NCBI GenBank assembly: GCA_024349245.1
Contig: JALDNG010000005.1
Location: forward strand, 18,285,001 to 18,349,000
Origin: Neodontobutis hainanensis
Lineage: Eukaryota; Chordata; Actinopteri; Gobiiformes; Odontobutidae
Direction: 5' to 3'
Length of the DNA: 64,000 nt
The notes below the pieces were generated by a model. That model saw only the letters and a list, made by a program, of their open reading frames with translations. It ran no database searches and was not told where the DNA came from. Shown piece by piece: positions 34,001 to 48,105 of the stretch (position 1 is the stretch's first letter; every line of letters starts with the position of its first letter). The translations under genes and the position numbers were made by a program.

Positions 34001-36410
34001 AAATGCACAACCAATGTAGCAAAAAACACTTTCATTTATTTGACTGTACAAATTAAAATGACTAAAGTAAACACTTTAGAGGAGGCAACAAAAACTTTGT
34101 CTTGTTCTGTTGTCTTTTGTGTTTAACAGTCAATATTCTTCTGATGTATTTCAGTTCTACTCGAATAATGTGACTGCTTTTATATTTACAATTTGCTTAT
34201 GGAACAAGACTGCTATGAAGCTATAGTAGGGTGTCCATATATCCCGTTTTAACTGAAATAGTCCCATTTTTAAGCCCACTGTTCCATGTACTGGGGATAT
34301 CTGCAAAAACACTAAAATGTCCTAGTTTTCCCCTCTTCCTGTCCCGATTGTCCCGTCTATGCCAATCATAAACCCAAAGCAGCGCACTTTGCTGTCTGTG
34401 TGTCTATCACAGAGTTGCCATGGTTACGGCAGTTTTAACCAATTGGAAAAGATCAATAGTGTTCTATATGTCTGTAACGCAATTCTGTTTGGTCCATTTA
34501 CGTCCTTAAACGTGAGGATATTGCTAAGCGTCCCTTCTCCAGCTTTCAAGTTTTCAATTTACTAACGAGCTTAAGGAACAAAGCAAAAGTTTCTTTCCTT
34601 TCATTTGCGTTTATAAAATCAAAGTGTCACAGTTTTAAAGTTCATGTTCATCCTGGTCATCCTGAGCTAAAGCCTTCACATATTTTTGTGCAAGTTGCTG
34701 AGTGTTACTTAGCCTAATATGGATTGTAATAATCTCTGTAACAGAAACATGCATACCATAATCTAAGTTCTTCAACTTCAGCAGTGTGTGCTGATCTGGC
34801 AAATCTCTGTTTTACTATCTTTGATGAGGAAGCAGGGGTCCTGAAACCATCTGTGTATAACTCTGGTCACTCCATGTGGTGTTTATTTGGTGTTCTGTAC
34901 AAGTCTATTCAGTGATTTGTAGCTTGTAGCCTTTAGCTGGTGTAGGCTAAATTCTTGTATATATAGTACAGCTGAATATGGAGCCCCCGCTAATGTCTAC
35001 CCACTCACTCCATGCATGTAGTCAGTTGGTTGCCGGTAATCATCTTGATGTAGAATTTGCATTTTTGGTAACTAATCCCCTTTTTGTCGATTGAAAATAT
35101 TGTGCTCTGCTTAATTTCTGTTACCAAATTGTGCAAGCTCACATTGTTTAAAAAAAAAATTACAATTAAAAACAAGTTGCAAGCATATGACCAAAAACAC
35201 TGATGTGGCCTTAGTGCACAAAATAAAAACAGTCTAAACAGAATTCCTAACCTTTGGATATTGTTTTAGTTAAAATGTAAATAAGATCTAAAGCCATTCA
35301 TTTATGACATTAGTGGACTCTTCCAAATGGTTTCTTGCTTCATATTTGGTCACAGCTGACTCATTAACCAAAATGTAAATCACTGAAGAAAGCCCTCAGC
35401 AGTCTCTGTGATGTGGATTTGTAGAGCTTTTCAGTGCATTGCTCATTCTACAAACATGTATATGATACATCCTGAGTGGGCATATCTGATACAGGAAGTG
35501 GATGAGCAACCATTACCTAGCAAACACATACATTATGGCTTTTATTTATGTTATAATTAAGAAAGAAAGACAGAGAACAGTGTTGTTAGAAGATTTCTGT
35601 TCGGAATATAACCAACCACGTTACCAACTAAGAATCTATTAATCAAACACTATATTTAATATACCTATTGTAATGACACACCAGATTAATTTTACCTGTC
35701 TTATACTACCTCTCTATTGACTGGATGCCACAATGTTAAGCCCTGTTGTTCCTTCCCACAAAAACCTTCCAGAAGGGTAAATCAGAAAGGAGAAAAAACA
35801 AAAAAATCCAAACGCTGATATGTTTTCAGTCTGTTACTGAAGGCAGCAGTAGTCTTTGTTTAATGTTTACTAAGCTGTGCATTGGCAAGTCCCACCTCAA
35901 CTATAAGTCAAGTAACTTCTGCTTTTCAACTTTTGTTTTAGGCGTCTGATGTGCCTTTTGAAGAATATTTTTTTTTACATAAGTATAAGTAAAGCAAGTC
36001 CCAGTCTCAGACTTTTTTGTTACAAAAAAACAAAACTGTAGCTTGCTTAGGAGCAATCGTGTCTTCTCCCCAACGTCCATTTTAAAACACATTTGACAAA
36101 TGTGGTATTTAATTTTCAAACAACTTTACCATTTGCTGACAAATGGCCAGTACATACTCCGCAAGAACAGAGAAATTAGTTCTATCTTCCAACCCTGTGG
36201 GAAAAGAATGACGTAATTTGTTGTAATAATTTGTAAGATTTGATAAATTATGTTTCTTGCATGAATGTAAAAGTTGTCTGGAAATGTTAGCCCTTTCAGT
36301 TTAAATACACCATGTACTGATAATTGTTTATGGTATATTCACATTGAAAGGGGCTGAGATAGTTCTAATGAAAAGGCTCAAATCTGCAGCCCAAATGATG
36401 AGATAAATGA
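33605..36410. other. AT-rich noncoding stretch
   Basis: No exon-like frame. A CT/TA microsatellite lies at 33919-34000. At about 34227-34360, GGGTGTCCATATATCCCG and repeated TCCCATTTTT/TCCCGATTGTCCCG words resemble a fish interspersed repeat I remember, too diverged for a firm call. Confidence 0.4.
33919..34000. repeat. (CT)n(TA)n compound microsatellite
   Basis: About 24 bp of CT dinucleotides followed by about 55 bp of TA dinucleotides with single GT and CA interruptions. Confidence 0.93.
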
Positions 36411-36414
36411 GGAT

Positions 36415-36785
36415 TCTTACGTGTATACTCTGGGTGGAAGGGGGTCATGGATTTGGACCTCCACCTCTGCCTCGTTCAGACAATACTCCATAAAACCCTG
36501 CACATAACCCGATGGTCCTTTCCCACGCCAGTGTGAGAGGGGCCCCTGGTACCCTTATAAAAATCCAGGTTGGACCCCTCCTGCAGCGTGACAGACAGGG
36601 CACCATAGCGCTGCTACCACCCCCTGCTTGAATAATGCCTGTGTAAGTGAGCCGGCGAGCCCCCACAGCTGCCACGGCCATGTTTTTTATGAGTCGTGTT
36701 ATGACACTGTGCCCCATGTGAGCCGTAATGAGCCTCCCAGCCCAACGCCGCACACTACTTCATCAGGTGAGGTCGACATACTCCG
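36415..36785. promoter_or_regulatory. Candidate conserved noncoding island
   Basis: GC-rich, high-complexity block with GAGCCGTAATGAGCC, GAGCCGGCGAGCCCCC and TTTTTTATGAGTCG (HOX/CDX-like TTTATG). The 102-codon minus-strand frame is arginine/glycine-rich without a recognisable domain and is probably compositional. Possible regulatory island. Confidence 0.33.
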
Positions 36786-36789
36786 TCTT

Positions 36790-38065
36790 TGCTGGCTTAA
36801 GTGTTAAGTTATTTCTCCATTAAAGTGATAGATTGCAATTAAGGTGTGAACATTGCGGACTGTCTGTCACCACATCAGCCTACAGTAAATGAGTGAAGCA
36901 GACTGATGGTAGGGTTTTCACCATGTGCCAGGTTTGACCTTGCTCCACATGTGATCTGCAAGGAAGTGCATTTAAACAGGAAAAATAAAATGAGAAGCGG
37001 GGTTTCAATAAAATAAAGTGAAAGAGTTTTGTGAAATCACAGAAGATTTACAAAGTGCATTTCTATTGACTGCTGGGGAAATGGTTGTGTGCTATTTGAG
37101 GGACTCGAGGTTATGGTGGAATTTTTAAATAGTCTATAGATAACAGATAGAGCTTCAAAGAAGAGTTACTGGAGCTTATTTTAGACTGCAAGCAGTAACT
37201 TTTATATTAGGAACCAGGCAAACGGTATAGGTCATAGCACACTTGCAGAACCCTGTATTAAAAAACATTTAATTTTCTGACACATATTTCCTTTCTGTTT
37301 GATTATGTGTATGACATCATTTGACATGTCCCCATGTCCAATATGCATATTGTGACCAAAAATAACAACATTACAGCACATCCAAAACTGTTTCAAAGGT
37401 TAATGATATGCCTCATCATAATGTGGCATTGCCTAAATATCCACCAAACTAGTCTCTTTGCAAAGTTTACAGTTGATGTTGACGAGTTACAGCACCGTTT
37501 TGTGGGACACTTGAAGATATCAAACAGCTTTATTTGTGATTGATACAAACTACATTGAGGTCGATGGTCAAATGACTGCAGTAGACACAATATTTATTGG
37601 TTTCACCTCAGCAATGTCAACAATGTGCATGTCAAATGGCGGGGATTATGGAAATTTACAACCATCAACAACTGCTGCCTTGAGGCTAAAGGCTTCTCTG
37701 CCGGTAAGTTCTATCTACATGTCAGTCATAAATCCTACCCATTTTCAGTTGGGACTCCAACACTGGTCAGACTGTGCTGAGTTTATATACTTAGAAGTAG
37801 TTTCATTAATGAATGCTGACTGCCTCTTTCTGGCTTCAACACTGAGTTTATGGTGGTTGCAATATACAGATTGTACACTGGGTAATTACTGCATTTAATT
37901 TTGTGTCTCAAACCTTAAATCAGGATATGTGTCCAATATATACATAGCCGATGAGGCCATTAACTAAATCCTTGTGTCTTTTCAGCTTTAGATTGTGTTG
38001 TTGCCCAATAGTACATCTGGTAAGCACCAAAAATGGGTTTTGCAATGGTGTATTGCCTTGGTTTA
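36790..38065. other. Noncoding stretch
   Basis: AT-rich. A 120-codon plus-strand frame at 37536-37898 has no recognisable domain, and no splice context was identified, so it is not called. Confidence 0.4.
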
Positions 38066-38067
38066 AT

Positions 38068-38330
38068 TCAGTTCAGTTCTTTATTGTCATTGTTATTCGC
38101 AACCATGAGATTCCATTTGAGCATCGTCCAAAGTAGGCTAACCCCTAAAGTGCAAATACTATAAAAAGCATAGGGCACAGTTGTAATAGTAACCGTAACA
38201 GAAAATTTAATAAATGGGATGTCATTTGTTGTAATATTAGTAATGTGAAAAAAGGCATTTAGGGTACAGCAGAGTCAGGGAGTAAAACAGATGAGTGTAA
38301 AATGTGCAACAGATTAAACACAGACAGGAC
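38068..38330 (-). mobile_element. LINE 3'-end-like fragment
   Basis: TTCAGTTCAGTTCTTTATTG, then TCATTGTTATTCGCAACC, GAGATTCCATTTGAGCATCG and AAAGTGCAAATACTATA match the reversed 3' region of a common fish retroelement, whose end carries AATAAAG plus a short AACTG-type tail. Confidence 0.45.
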
Positions 38331-38454
38331 AGACCTGATCTCGCTTTGTGAAGTGTTGCATGCTGCAAAATTCAGTTTTAAACATTAATGTTCAAAAACA
38401 AACTCCAACAAAACAATAAACCACGCCATGCCCTGACAAGAGAAATCTATAAAA

Positions 38455-38780
38455 GTTATTGTTAGCAGATTCCCGAAGGGAAGTGTGTGCCTTTGCTGAA
38501 GGAGGGAGGCAAATATTTGAACACACTTGTTATCCCGAGTGAGAAAGTGTTGTTAGTGTGGAACCTCCTCTCCCTTGTTCCCATTAAAGTCACACGAGCA
38601 GAGTTAATGCCTTCTAACTTGTGGTGTAGCATTACGCTGAACCCCATAAAACCTTGCTCGCTGTGCATTAACCAATGTCACATGTTTACTCTGCAATAAG
38701 CTACTCTGCTATCGGACGACTTTAAAGCCCCTCATAAACTAAAGACCGCGGAAGCTGTTACTAATACTGATTGAAGGAGG
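38455..38780. promoter_or_regulatory. Candidate conserved noncoding island
   Basis: Balanced composition with words such as CCCATTAAAGTCACACG, GCATTAACCAATGTCAC and TTTAAAGCCCCTCATAAAC (HOX/CDX-like CATAAA). No coding frame persists. Possible regulatory island. Confidence 0.3.
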
Positions 38781-38784
38781 CACC

Positions 38785-41700
38785 GAGAGATAGCTATGGT
38801 TCTGAAGAGTTATTGTCTTTGCCCGTACGAGATGAGCCAGCAGGACAAAGTTGTCTGTTGTGAAACCATCCAACCATTCAAGCTTTTTCCACGTTAACCT
38901 CAGTAAGCATGGTTACACACTGTTCATCACTTTTATGAGGGTCAAGTGCTCATGGTGGTGCAGAGCATGAGTAGGAGGAAGTGGCTAATGACTGCGTATT
39001 TACTCAAGGAGTCACATTATTGGCCGAGCCCGTACCCATCACTCGACCGCAACAGGAGCCATTTATACTTAGTTTATTTAACCTGACTCATTATGTTAGT
39101 CATGGAGCTGGTTCATCATCACCGTTTTACAGCTCTCCAAACAAAGACTGACCAATGGTACAGTTACTTCAAGGTTGGAATGTGACGGAAAAAATGTGCT
39201 GCTTATTCAAAAACTACTGATGTTATCACCATGCACTCATTACATATGCAGCTTAGTTGGACAATGCTCATAGGTAGATTCAATTATCTAACTGGATCCC
39301 TTGTGCTACAATTGGTATTAAACGGCACTAAGGTAAAATCTCACAATAATAAAGATGGCTACTTTCGTATACAATCATTAATTAATTTATAATAAGGTCG
39401 ATTTCATGTTGCACATTTTCCCAGAGCTTACTTTAACACCTGTGTGAAAGACAGGTCTTTACATGACTTTTAATCAGTCATGTAAAGATCTTGCGTGGCG
39501 TGCACATGCACATAATAGGTCACACTAGAAGTTTGTCAGCTTTTGTATGACTTAGACGGAATCTGGGTGAGCGAGATTCCGACCAATATCAAGTACCATA
39601 AAAATTTAACATAAAAGCTTTTTCCAACTCCGGCAGAACATCTGTCTATTGTGGCTTGTATACAGCATACTCTGACTAAGTTTGGACTAATGGACTGAGC
39701 ATGCTCTAGAGCTGGACAGCGGCGCAGCATAAATACATGAGAATGATATAGAGTGATACTAACTCATTTGTAGACAGTCGAAGATGCAGAAAGATCTGCA
39801 GAGCTCTAGTCTGCTGCTGGCTAAACTGTTGTTTGTTGTTTTAGTCTCTCACATAGAAGTTTAAAAGAAAGGCTCTGTGTACTGTAGCACAGTCACGAGG
39901 GAAGACTGCGTATTTCCCAAACTGCATTGCATTTACTTGCACACACATACACATCTAATACATCCTCCAATTCCCAAAAAGCTGAGCTGCCCAATTAATG
40001 TTTATAGTGTAGCATCTTGACCCACCTCACCTGTGTTACTACCTCCTGTTGGGGGATAAAGACAGAGCCGATACAAAGACATACACAAACTGTGAATGAC
40101 ATGGATGTATACTGTATAAAGTAGTATTATGTGACTATGGGCTAAACTCAATTGACTGACAGGTGTAGCAGAAGTAACCAAGAGCTCCTCATCACATGAT
40201 CATTTGAAATGTCTTAATTTGTGCTCTGGCGTTTGTGACACTTGGTGGGTCTGTCTTGTTTCACAAAAGGTGTTATTTTGTCATGGTCCAAACTAAAAGA
40301 GGAAATGTCCGTTCTGAAAGACAGCAGACATCCTACCAGTCACATTCATCTGAAAGTGCCACAGTGTACATTCAACGTGTGCGACAGGTTGAGTATGTGA
40401 ACCACGCAACAGGGGCCCCTTTGAGAGACATGCCGGTCACAGCCAGGTCCTCTGGGGTCACACTAGGTGACAATGTAAAGACACAAGGGTCAGTGGGGAG
40501 TGGGTATCTCTGCCTCTTCATTTCCTCGGGTGAAGCGTAGTCCCCTCCCTCCTCCTGGTCTCAAGTCCTCAGACGCCTGATGGGACCCAGACTGAGGTCA
40601 GCAACTCAGATGCCTGAGCCTCAGTGTGAATTCTGCAAATACCAATTCCTGTTCATCACATTTAAAGAGAGCAGTGTCCACAATAGTAAGGAGTGTACCG
40701 AGACAAGGCCAAAACTTTAAAAGATGGAGACCTAAGCCCTTTTCTTATGCTTGTCATTGCAAGATAGTCGTGTCTATCTTATGTTTAAACATAAGACAGA
40801 CAGAATATATCACAAGATTTATAAGTTCACAAACTCTCTTAGATCTTGTACCTCTCCTGGTAATGCAATTCCCCCTGCACCCGCAGTATGTTTGTACCAA
40901 TGATGTGTCAGTACTGTCAGTTACGGGCCTGTTCTAGATTTAACAATGACACATCTGTTTCACATCTGGTTTACCCTTACTTACTAAAGTAAACAGTGTG
41001 GCATTGCTCTGATTTGATCAAATTGCTTATACTGATACTACATCCAGTCACCTCCATCATCCTTCATCTGAAGTCCTGGCCTTTGCATGTGCTTCCTGTT
41101 CTGTTTAACAAATATCTTTAAAAGAAAACTGACCTCAGTCTGATCAGTCTGAAGTTTTCCAACACTACTGTCCATCACAGCCACATGACCACTGCTCACA
41201 AGAGTCTGGAAGAAAAGAATACAGTTTGTGGTCATGTGCTGCTCTTTTTGTGTGTTATGTGCAACGTGACAATGTGCAAAGCCAAGCGTGAAGATTATAC
41301 CAGGAAGTGTTCTGAAGCAGGAAGTCTTAAGCAACAGAAAAGGTCCCTTCACAGCCAATCGAACACAAGAGGTCTTCATGCTACTTTTCTTTACTTTGTT
41401 TCTACAGAGCCTCAAAACTTCCTTCCATATCGGTTCCTGAAAAGTATCAGTTCTGGGTCAAACAGCCAGTGTGTGCAGGCTGTGAGACCTGGGGTAGGCC
41501 ACCAGACTGCAGCTTCCTGTAATGAGAGATTTGTTGTGATTATCATCATTGTCAGCGATGGCTCATTTAGCACTGCACCAGATAATGACCTTCTTTTGAG
41601 CTCTGTCACTTCTGTGGATGAAGAAGCAGAAAGAGGACAAACCCGACACAGAGCGAGCGCAGATGAATAGAGTTGTTTGTTCACTGAGTGGCAGGTCACA

Positions 41701-43825
41701 TAGTGCAAGTCTTTGTGTACTCCCCAGGGGCTGTGGAGAGGTCAGCGCACTGACAGACACACAGGTGTGGCCGCTGTCCATGAGCGCCACAGCTAACTCT
41801 GAGCCCACAGATAATAGTTGACCTGTGAGGCCTGATGGCTTTGAAAAGAACTGAAATCAAGGTGGACTGGGCAAATTCTAAAGGTCCTATTGAAACTTGT
41901 TAAGGAATGTTTAAATACAAAATAATATTCAGAATAATCTACTTATGTTAAGTTAAGCATACCACAATGCATTGTCAGCCAACTAAAGGGAGTATGTTTT
42001 TGGTTAACTTTTTTGCAAAATTAAATCTGATGAATTCTAGATCTCATATGTGTTTTTGTTTTTTTCAATTAGCCAACATTAGGCTAAAGCCATTATGTGT
42101 TTGCAGTTTCAGATATGTATAACACATATTTGTACTGGATAATAAGAAGACAAAATTATTTCTCTTCTGAATATAAGGCAAGTAAAACAACATTTTGGGA
42201 AAATGCCAGTGAAAAGCTGCTTTTTAATACACACATATACCCACATTACCCCATTTCCCTCAGGCTTCTGCAATACACAACTAAAACCATGAGTCTCAAA
42301 TGATCATCCAAATCTTTTTGCTTCATCGGTTTTATATTAGAAATTTTTGTTTCAAACTTGTATAAGTATACAGTATGTTTAATCGAAACACTACTACCGT
42401 ACTATTTTAGTATATGCGTAGTCAACGTTCTATTGAACATAAACAGCCATCTTTGACTGTGGATGCTTACAGTCTTTATTGCAACTGGTAAGCTCATGTT
42501 ATGTTAGAGTTTGAGTCAAAGTTGTTGAACCAAATGCATTGATTGACAAGGCAACATCCCTGAAAATGTCTGTGAAATTACAAGATAAAGCACATGGGAA
42601 CAGGTACCTGAGGGGTATTTCTTTAATCCTTTTGCATGCTGTATGTTTGTTCAGCAGTACCTGGTTGAACTAGTGATTAGAAACAGCCTGGTGCAATACA
42701 TTCTAATACAACCTCACTCCTGAATTCACTAGAGCAGAAAATAGCTGTGGGTCAAATAGAGCAACCTTTACACAACTTGTTTCCACCCAAACCGAGGACA
42801 GTTTTACCGTTGGGAATCTTTAGCAAAAGTTTTCTAAGTGCAAACACCACTGTCATCCAACGTCAACACATAAAAGACAACTAAAGACAGAGCAAAACAA
42901 TCCTGTGTTGTGTGGCAGCGTTGGCCTGTCAAGACCCACTTTGTTTTCAGAGTCCACACTATGTCTTCTGCCGCCACATTCCCACAGCTCCGTACCCCAA
43001 AGCCTCCCTTGTGCGGGTAAAGCTGCAGCAAAAAAAAACAACAAAACCCCCTCGACGGTTTTACATGAGAACGCTCCGAGATCCTCATGTGATATTGATG
43101 AAAGGCCCCGCCCAAACGTGTTATAGATTTTCTTAAGCTCCTTTGAAGAGAATCAGAATGTCTTGTTTTGGTTCAGATTTTTTTTTATCAGAAAGAGAGA
43201 TGAAAACCTTCTCCGTGGGGATTTGGGTGGAGATCAGAGATATGATACACGGACGCAGCCACGTGGTTGGAATGTCTGCAAAGGGTGGAGTGGAAAACAT
43301 AGACTAATGTGGCGTCCAGTTGTCCGTAATCTGACGGATATACTTGATTTATTTTAACCCTTAATAAATGTTAGTCAAAGTTTGTTTTTTTTATTTAAAA
43401 GCCAATATCAGGCCAATGTGCACTGTGCAGGACAGGAAAAAATAGCAGCACACGCACATAACAGCATATGTGGCATTCACGTTTGCTGTAACGTTTTTGT
43501 GCCATTGTCCCCTGCAAATGCCCTGTTTCCGATGGTGCCAAATCCCAGGAAGCACTAACATTGGCCAAACAAGCCGTTATACCGTCACAATAACGACAAA
43601 ACTCAAGAGGCTGAATAAATACAACCACGAGCAGTTAATTTAAATTCACACACATAAATATTTACTCTTAACTCTCTGTACCACACTTTAAAAGCTATGC
43701 GCAAGAAAATAACACACGCACGTGAACGTTCTCTGCTCGCTCACGAGTTTGCTCATGCGCACCTCTCGCTGCTCTGCTGCACCCTCCGTGTGATATTCTG
43801 GTCGTGTGAGGAAAGATTTGTGTGC
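38785..43825. other. Long noncoding stretch
   Basis: About 5 kb with no supportable exon. The longer frames (41038-41415 minus, 41185-41670 plus) overlap each other on opposite strands and show no domain. GC-balanced patches at 38930-39130, 40240-40640 and 42900-43110 might be further regulatory islands; no motif cluster is distinctive enough to list them separately. Confidence 0.4.
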
Positions 43826-43827
43826 TT

Positions 43828-44253
43828 ATTCTGCTCGCGTGAGGACAGACCTGCCCGCTCGTGGAAGAACTTTTGGCAGAGGGCCAGTGCCTCCGGTGGG
43901 TCCTGCCCTCAATCTGTTAGCATTCATCAGTTACCTGCAAAGCATATTGTTGCTCAAAAAGTCTATAGTTGGTCACTTTATAAGGATATATGTAGGAACA
44001 TGTACATACATGTTTAAGTGGTAACCACAATAAAACTACTTTAATGAGTAAACTTTAGGATAATTCACTAACTGACCACTCGAGCTACACCTGTTGCTTC
44101 TTTAGCGTCTGCCTTGAAGAGATTGATGAGGTCATGGGGCTGGTCTTTCTGGAAAGTGACCAATCACAGGAGGGCCAGTGCCTCCTATGGGTCCCGCCCC
44201 CAATCTGCCAAAAGTTCCTCCACAAGTAAGGTCTGTCCTCACATGAGCAGAAT
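43828..44253. mobile_element. Foldback/MITE-like element with a flipped inner segment
   Basis: The left arm 43828-43879 (ATTCTGCTCGCGTGAGGACA ... GAACTTTTGGCAG) is an imperfect inverted copy of the right arm 44205-44253 (CTGCCAAAAGTTCCTCC ... GAGCAGAAT). Just inside each arm lies a 36-bp segment, 43881-43916 and 44172-44207 (GGGCCAGTGCCTCC ... CAATCTG), about 32 of 36 identical, but in DIRECT orientation although the arms are inverted. There is no transposase frame in the 426-bp unit. No target duplication was identified. Confidence 0.6.
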
Positions 44254-44259
44254 GAGCAG

Positions 44260-47200
44260 GCATCTAAAAATTGAGTTAACTTAAAAGTGCGTTTGACTTC
44301 AAATAAACTGCTTGTGGTTGTATTTATTATTGTTTTGTCATTATTTTAATGCCATAAGCTGTGTTTTAAAGTGTAACGTGCTCAGACACGGTATAGACTG
44401 GCATGCACCCTTAATCTTAGTTTAAGGCTGAGCACAAGAGTAAAAAGTAAAATTGTGATTTAAACAAGTAAAAATCTAAATCTAGCTGTCTTTGTTTGCA
44501 AACTGCTTTAAAATCCATAATGTGACTCAGGGCCAAGGTGGGTCAAATTTTTGCCCAGGTATTGTATGTCTTAGACCAGCCCTTATTGAATCTTCCACTA
44601 AAAATCAATTTCATGAATAAAATAACAAAAGGTATAAAAATATTAAAAAGCATTATATTGTCACTGCAGATTCATCATGGGCATTATTTACAATCGTTTA
44701 CATTTAGGTTAGACTGTAATTAAGCACTATATTAAAGGAAAATAATGTTATAAATACAGTAAACCCCCCCAAAAAACAACAGATCACTACAATATTAAGG
44801 TCAGAGATGTAGAGGCTGACAAACTGCCCTCAACAGGCTGCAGCTTTAGCCTCTTTACAGGCCTTTGTGTGAAATATTTATATTTTCTGAAATCAGGACT
44901 TAGGTCTACATTTTAAAAATGAAAAAGATCTGTAATTATTATAGCCTGAACAGCGTTCTCACAGCCGGAACCACGTTTACTCATCACTAGAACAATTGAA
45001 GGCACATACTATACTGCAACAGGAAGAAAAAAAAACCTGTACAGACTTCTGACGGGAGCTACTTTTCACTCGTCCACAAGAAAGAGACTGAAGCGCTCAG
45101 ACCTAAAACTGCAGCAAGAGCTTTTACCTTTGACCTGATCCTTCATGTAGCATAGACCCTTTAATTTGGGCTTCAGTTTTAACTGGTCTCATAAACTCCA
45201 GCTGACCACAGCTCAGATGTGCACTAAAAACAACAGTGGCACTGGCACGAGGGTGGTTACATACGAGCTGTAGAGCCAGTCTCCGGCCGCTCACAGCCCA
45301 CTGTCCTCCGCTGGGACAGGCCGTGGGGATAACGGTAAACATCTACAGTAAATATTTACGGTGCACAAGCCACAGATATGTGTGTTGCTCATTTTGCCAA
45401 CTGTTTTACACCATGGCAAGTGGTTAAAGCGCTCGAAAAAAGACCTCAATGAACACGTTTAATTGTTGTTGCTTTGGCGTTACAAACATAGGCCTAACAA
45501 AATTCCTATAAAGAAACCTACGAGGCTGCACAGAACAAGCATTTGTTTAATTCCCTGACCGCCTGCCATCTCTCTGAATCCACCGCATCTAGTTTTATAT
45601 TCCCGCCATTTACAGACAAGAAATCATACGGCGGCTCAACAAACCTGACCAATGACAGAGCTAAAGAGAAGGAGGGGGAACTGTGCACAGGCAGTGTCAG
45701 TGAAGGTTCAAACGGTGAGCAGCCTAAGTCAATGTACAGCTGCCTTACCCTCATCCTGACTAGCCACCCCGTCCCTGATGTGAAAAATATTTGGGCTTTT
45801 CTGTTTGCCAGTTAGCTCACATTATCTGAGAGACTTATTTATTATATGCCAACATAAGTTTGGAGTCTGTGAGGTTCAAAACCTATTAAGCTTTTTAGTA
45901 AGTCAGAAAAAATGGCAGATGGCTTTTATAAATTATATAAACTGTATGTATGTATCATTTATAAAAGCCCAAAGCACAAATAACTTTTATTAGATGGAAC
46001 ATAGTAAAGGTGATGACCTACAGCCTACCATTAGTATCTTTGTGAAAAACACACTGTAATTCTGGAAACATATAATATCTATTTACAGAGCAGTAACATC
46101 TTAAAACCATGTTTTTTTTAACGTATAAATGCTTTTTTTTTGGATTGCTTCATTTTTATGGGATTTGGCAAGTTGTGTTGATGTGACAGATTCTTGGTAA
46201 GTTACATGTTCTTGCAAAAGCTTTTCCTGTTTGGCACAGTTAGATATCTGACAAAAGAGCTGTACTCCATGTTACATGTCGCCCATCAAAAATGTCTTTC
46301 AGGTAAAAAGATACATACTGTTGCGGAAAATGTTCTCTTAAGAGTCCAAACTATCTATCATAAGTACATGCTGTCGACCTCCACCATAAATATTCATTGC
46401 TGTAGAGTGTTTCCTGCGGCACACCACAGGTAAATATCCTTAAGGCAGCCTACACTTTTCCAATTCAGAGTTTTTGGCTCTGAATCTTCAGCTTTATTTC
46501 CATATTACACAGTACGGAGTTTGAATGCTGACATAGCTCCATCCCAAAGCGACCATTACCCTAGAAAATAACTAAACCTAGACCACAGACCGAAGAAAGC
46601 GCCAACACACACAGTTCAGCTCCACACACTTACACAGGCAGATGGAGAAATGCTCTTTATTTCACTGAGGTCTTGGAGCATATTGCCAATACAAATCAGC
46701 CACCACATTACTATTGTACTGTACTCTTGAAACACTCTGAGCTCTGGGACATTTATGCAAGATGTAACATCAACTTCTTTTAGTCGAGAAATGCTGCAAT
46801 TGTTTTTTATGAATGGTTTTATAAATGTCTTCAGAAAGAAGGATGAAATAGGTCACTATACATAAACAACCAATGCGTTTTCAGGAGGTTCTTGGCATTT
46901 TTGGTGATATCTATCGAGTGGAGATATTGCAGATTTCACACCTCACATTGCTCCTATCTTCAGCTTAAGATCACCTAAGGTACCCTTCAGTCTTATATAA
47001 AATAAATATTAAAAGTAGTTGAAGCAAAACAAGCTTTTCCCGTTCCCATCTGAAGGACACAGCTCGTATTAGGGCAGTAACCCAAACTTTTATCACTGTC
47101 GTTCACAACTTCAATTAAAACTACTATCACAATAAGGTCCTTTTGTCTCCTACATTTCTGTCTGGCACAGCTTTGACAGTGACAGATCCTATTACTATCA

Positions 47201-47565
47201 AAATATTGTTCATAAAAACCTAAACCTTTACAAAACCTTAAAGTGCTTTCTACCACTGTTGTAAGGCCTTTCTGTGCAGCTGTAGGAACAGGAAAATTTG
47301 AAACAAATTTCCTATACAACTTGGTTCTGTGGTGCTTTAAAGTGTCTTTTTGTCAAGATATTAAAATGCACAAATGCATACACATACTAATGAAGCAAGG
47401 GCCAAGTTCCAAACGTCAGTACCTTTAAAGCACTGACCAAAAAGCTCAGTCGGTAAATGTTTTGTTTTTAAAAAAAAATTATATTAGTTCAAAAAAGTAT
47501 TGTTCAGTTTCTGGTATTAAGTTTCAGTTTTAGTACTGGTACCAACATATTTGAATAATATCCAG
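44260..47565. other. Noncoding stretch
   Basis: Mostly AT-rich; no exon supported. A GC-balanced patch at about 45540-45780 (CCCGCCATTTACAG, CTGACCAATGACAGAGC) could be a regulatory island. Confidence 0.4.
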
Positions 47566-47572
47566 CATACAG

Positions 47573-47760
47573 TATACAGTTGTGCTCATCAGTTTACATA
47601 ACCTGGCAGAATTTGTGATTTGTCTTTTGGCCATTTTTCTGAAAATATGAATGATAGAACAAAAACTTTTCTTTTACTCATAGTTAGTGGTTGGGTGAAG
47701 CCATTTATTGTCAAACAATTGTTTTTACTCTTTTTAAATCATAACAACAGAAACAACTCT
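47573..47760 (+). mobile_element. Tc1-like transposon end
   Basis: TATACAGTTGTGCTCATCAG and TTTACATAACCTGGCAGAAT, then TTAGTGGTTGGGTGAAGCCA and TTTATTGTCAAACAA, match the left end of another fish Tc1-like family, distinct from the copies at 5.0 and 32.8 kb. Only this end is present; no transposase. Confidence 0.75.
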
Positions 47761-47764
47761 TAAT

Positions 47765-48100
47765 TTCTCAAGTTGAATAAATGCTTTTTAACAACTGAAT
47801 TTAAAAACCCTAATCTGAAACCAAATGCATTGGTTTGTAAATGTATTACAGTAAATTGAAAATGAATTAATATTTTGAAACTGAATTACTTTGGTTTGGA
47901 ACTGCTTTTTCCAAGTTCTAGTTCTACAATTCAGCTTTCTGAGCCGCAACTGAAGTAAGAGAGATTCATCAGAAAATGCAGTGTGATTTGCTTTAAACTC
48001 CCACTCTCTTCTGGTCTCGGGGGACAACTGCCCCTCCTGCCCCGCACTGAGCTCCCCCAAACCCGGTCTTGCATGTGTTTGTTCCTCTAGTCTGAGTTAT
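47765..48100. other. Noncoding spacer
   Basis: Short direct words (ACTGAATT, GAACTG) recur. A more GC-rich patch precedes the TTAA hairpin. No gene seen. Confidence 0.35.
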
Positions 48101-48105
48101 CACGT

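Noticed and set aside
37536..37898. 120-codon open frame as a small gene
   Set aside because: No domain, promoter or splice context; consistent with chance length in a window of this size.
41038..41670. Overlapping 125-codon (minus) and 161-codon (plus) frames
   Set aside because: They overlap on opposite strands, show no domain, and no splice or promoter context was found.
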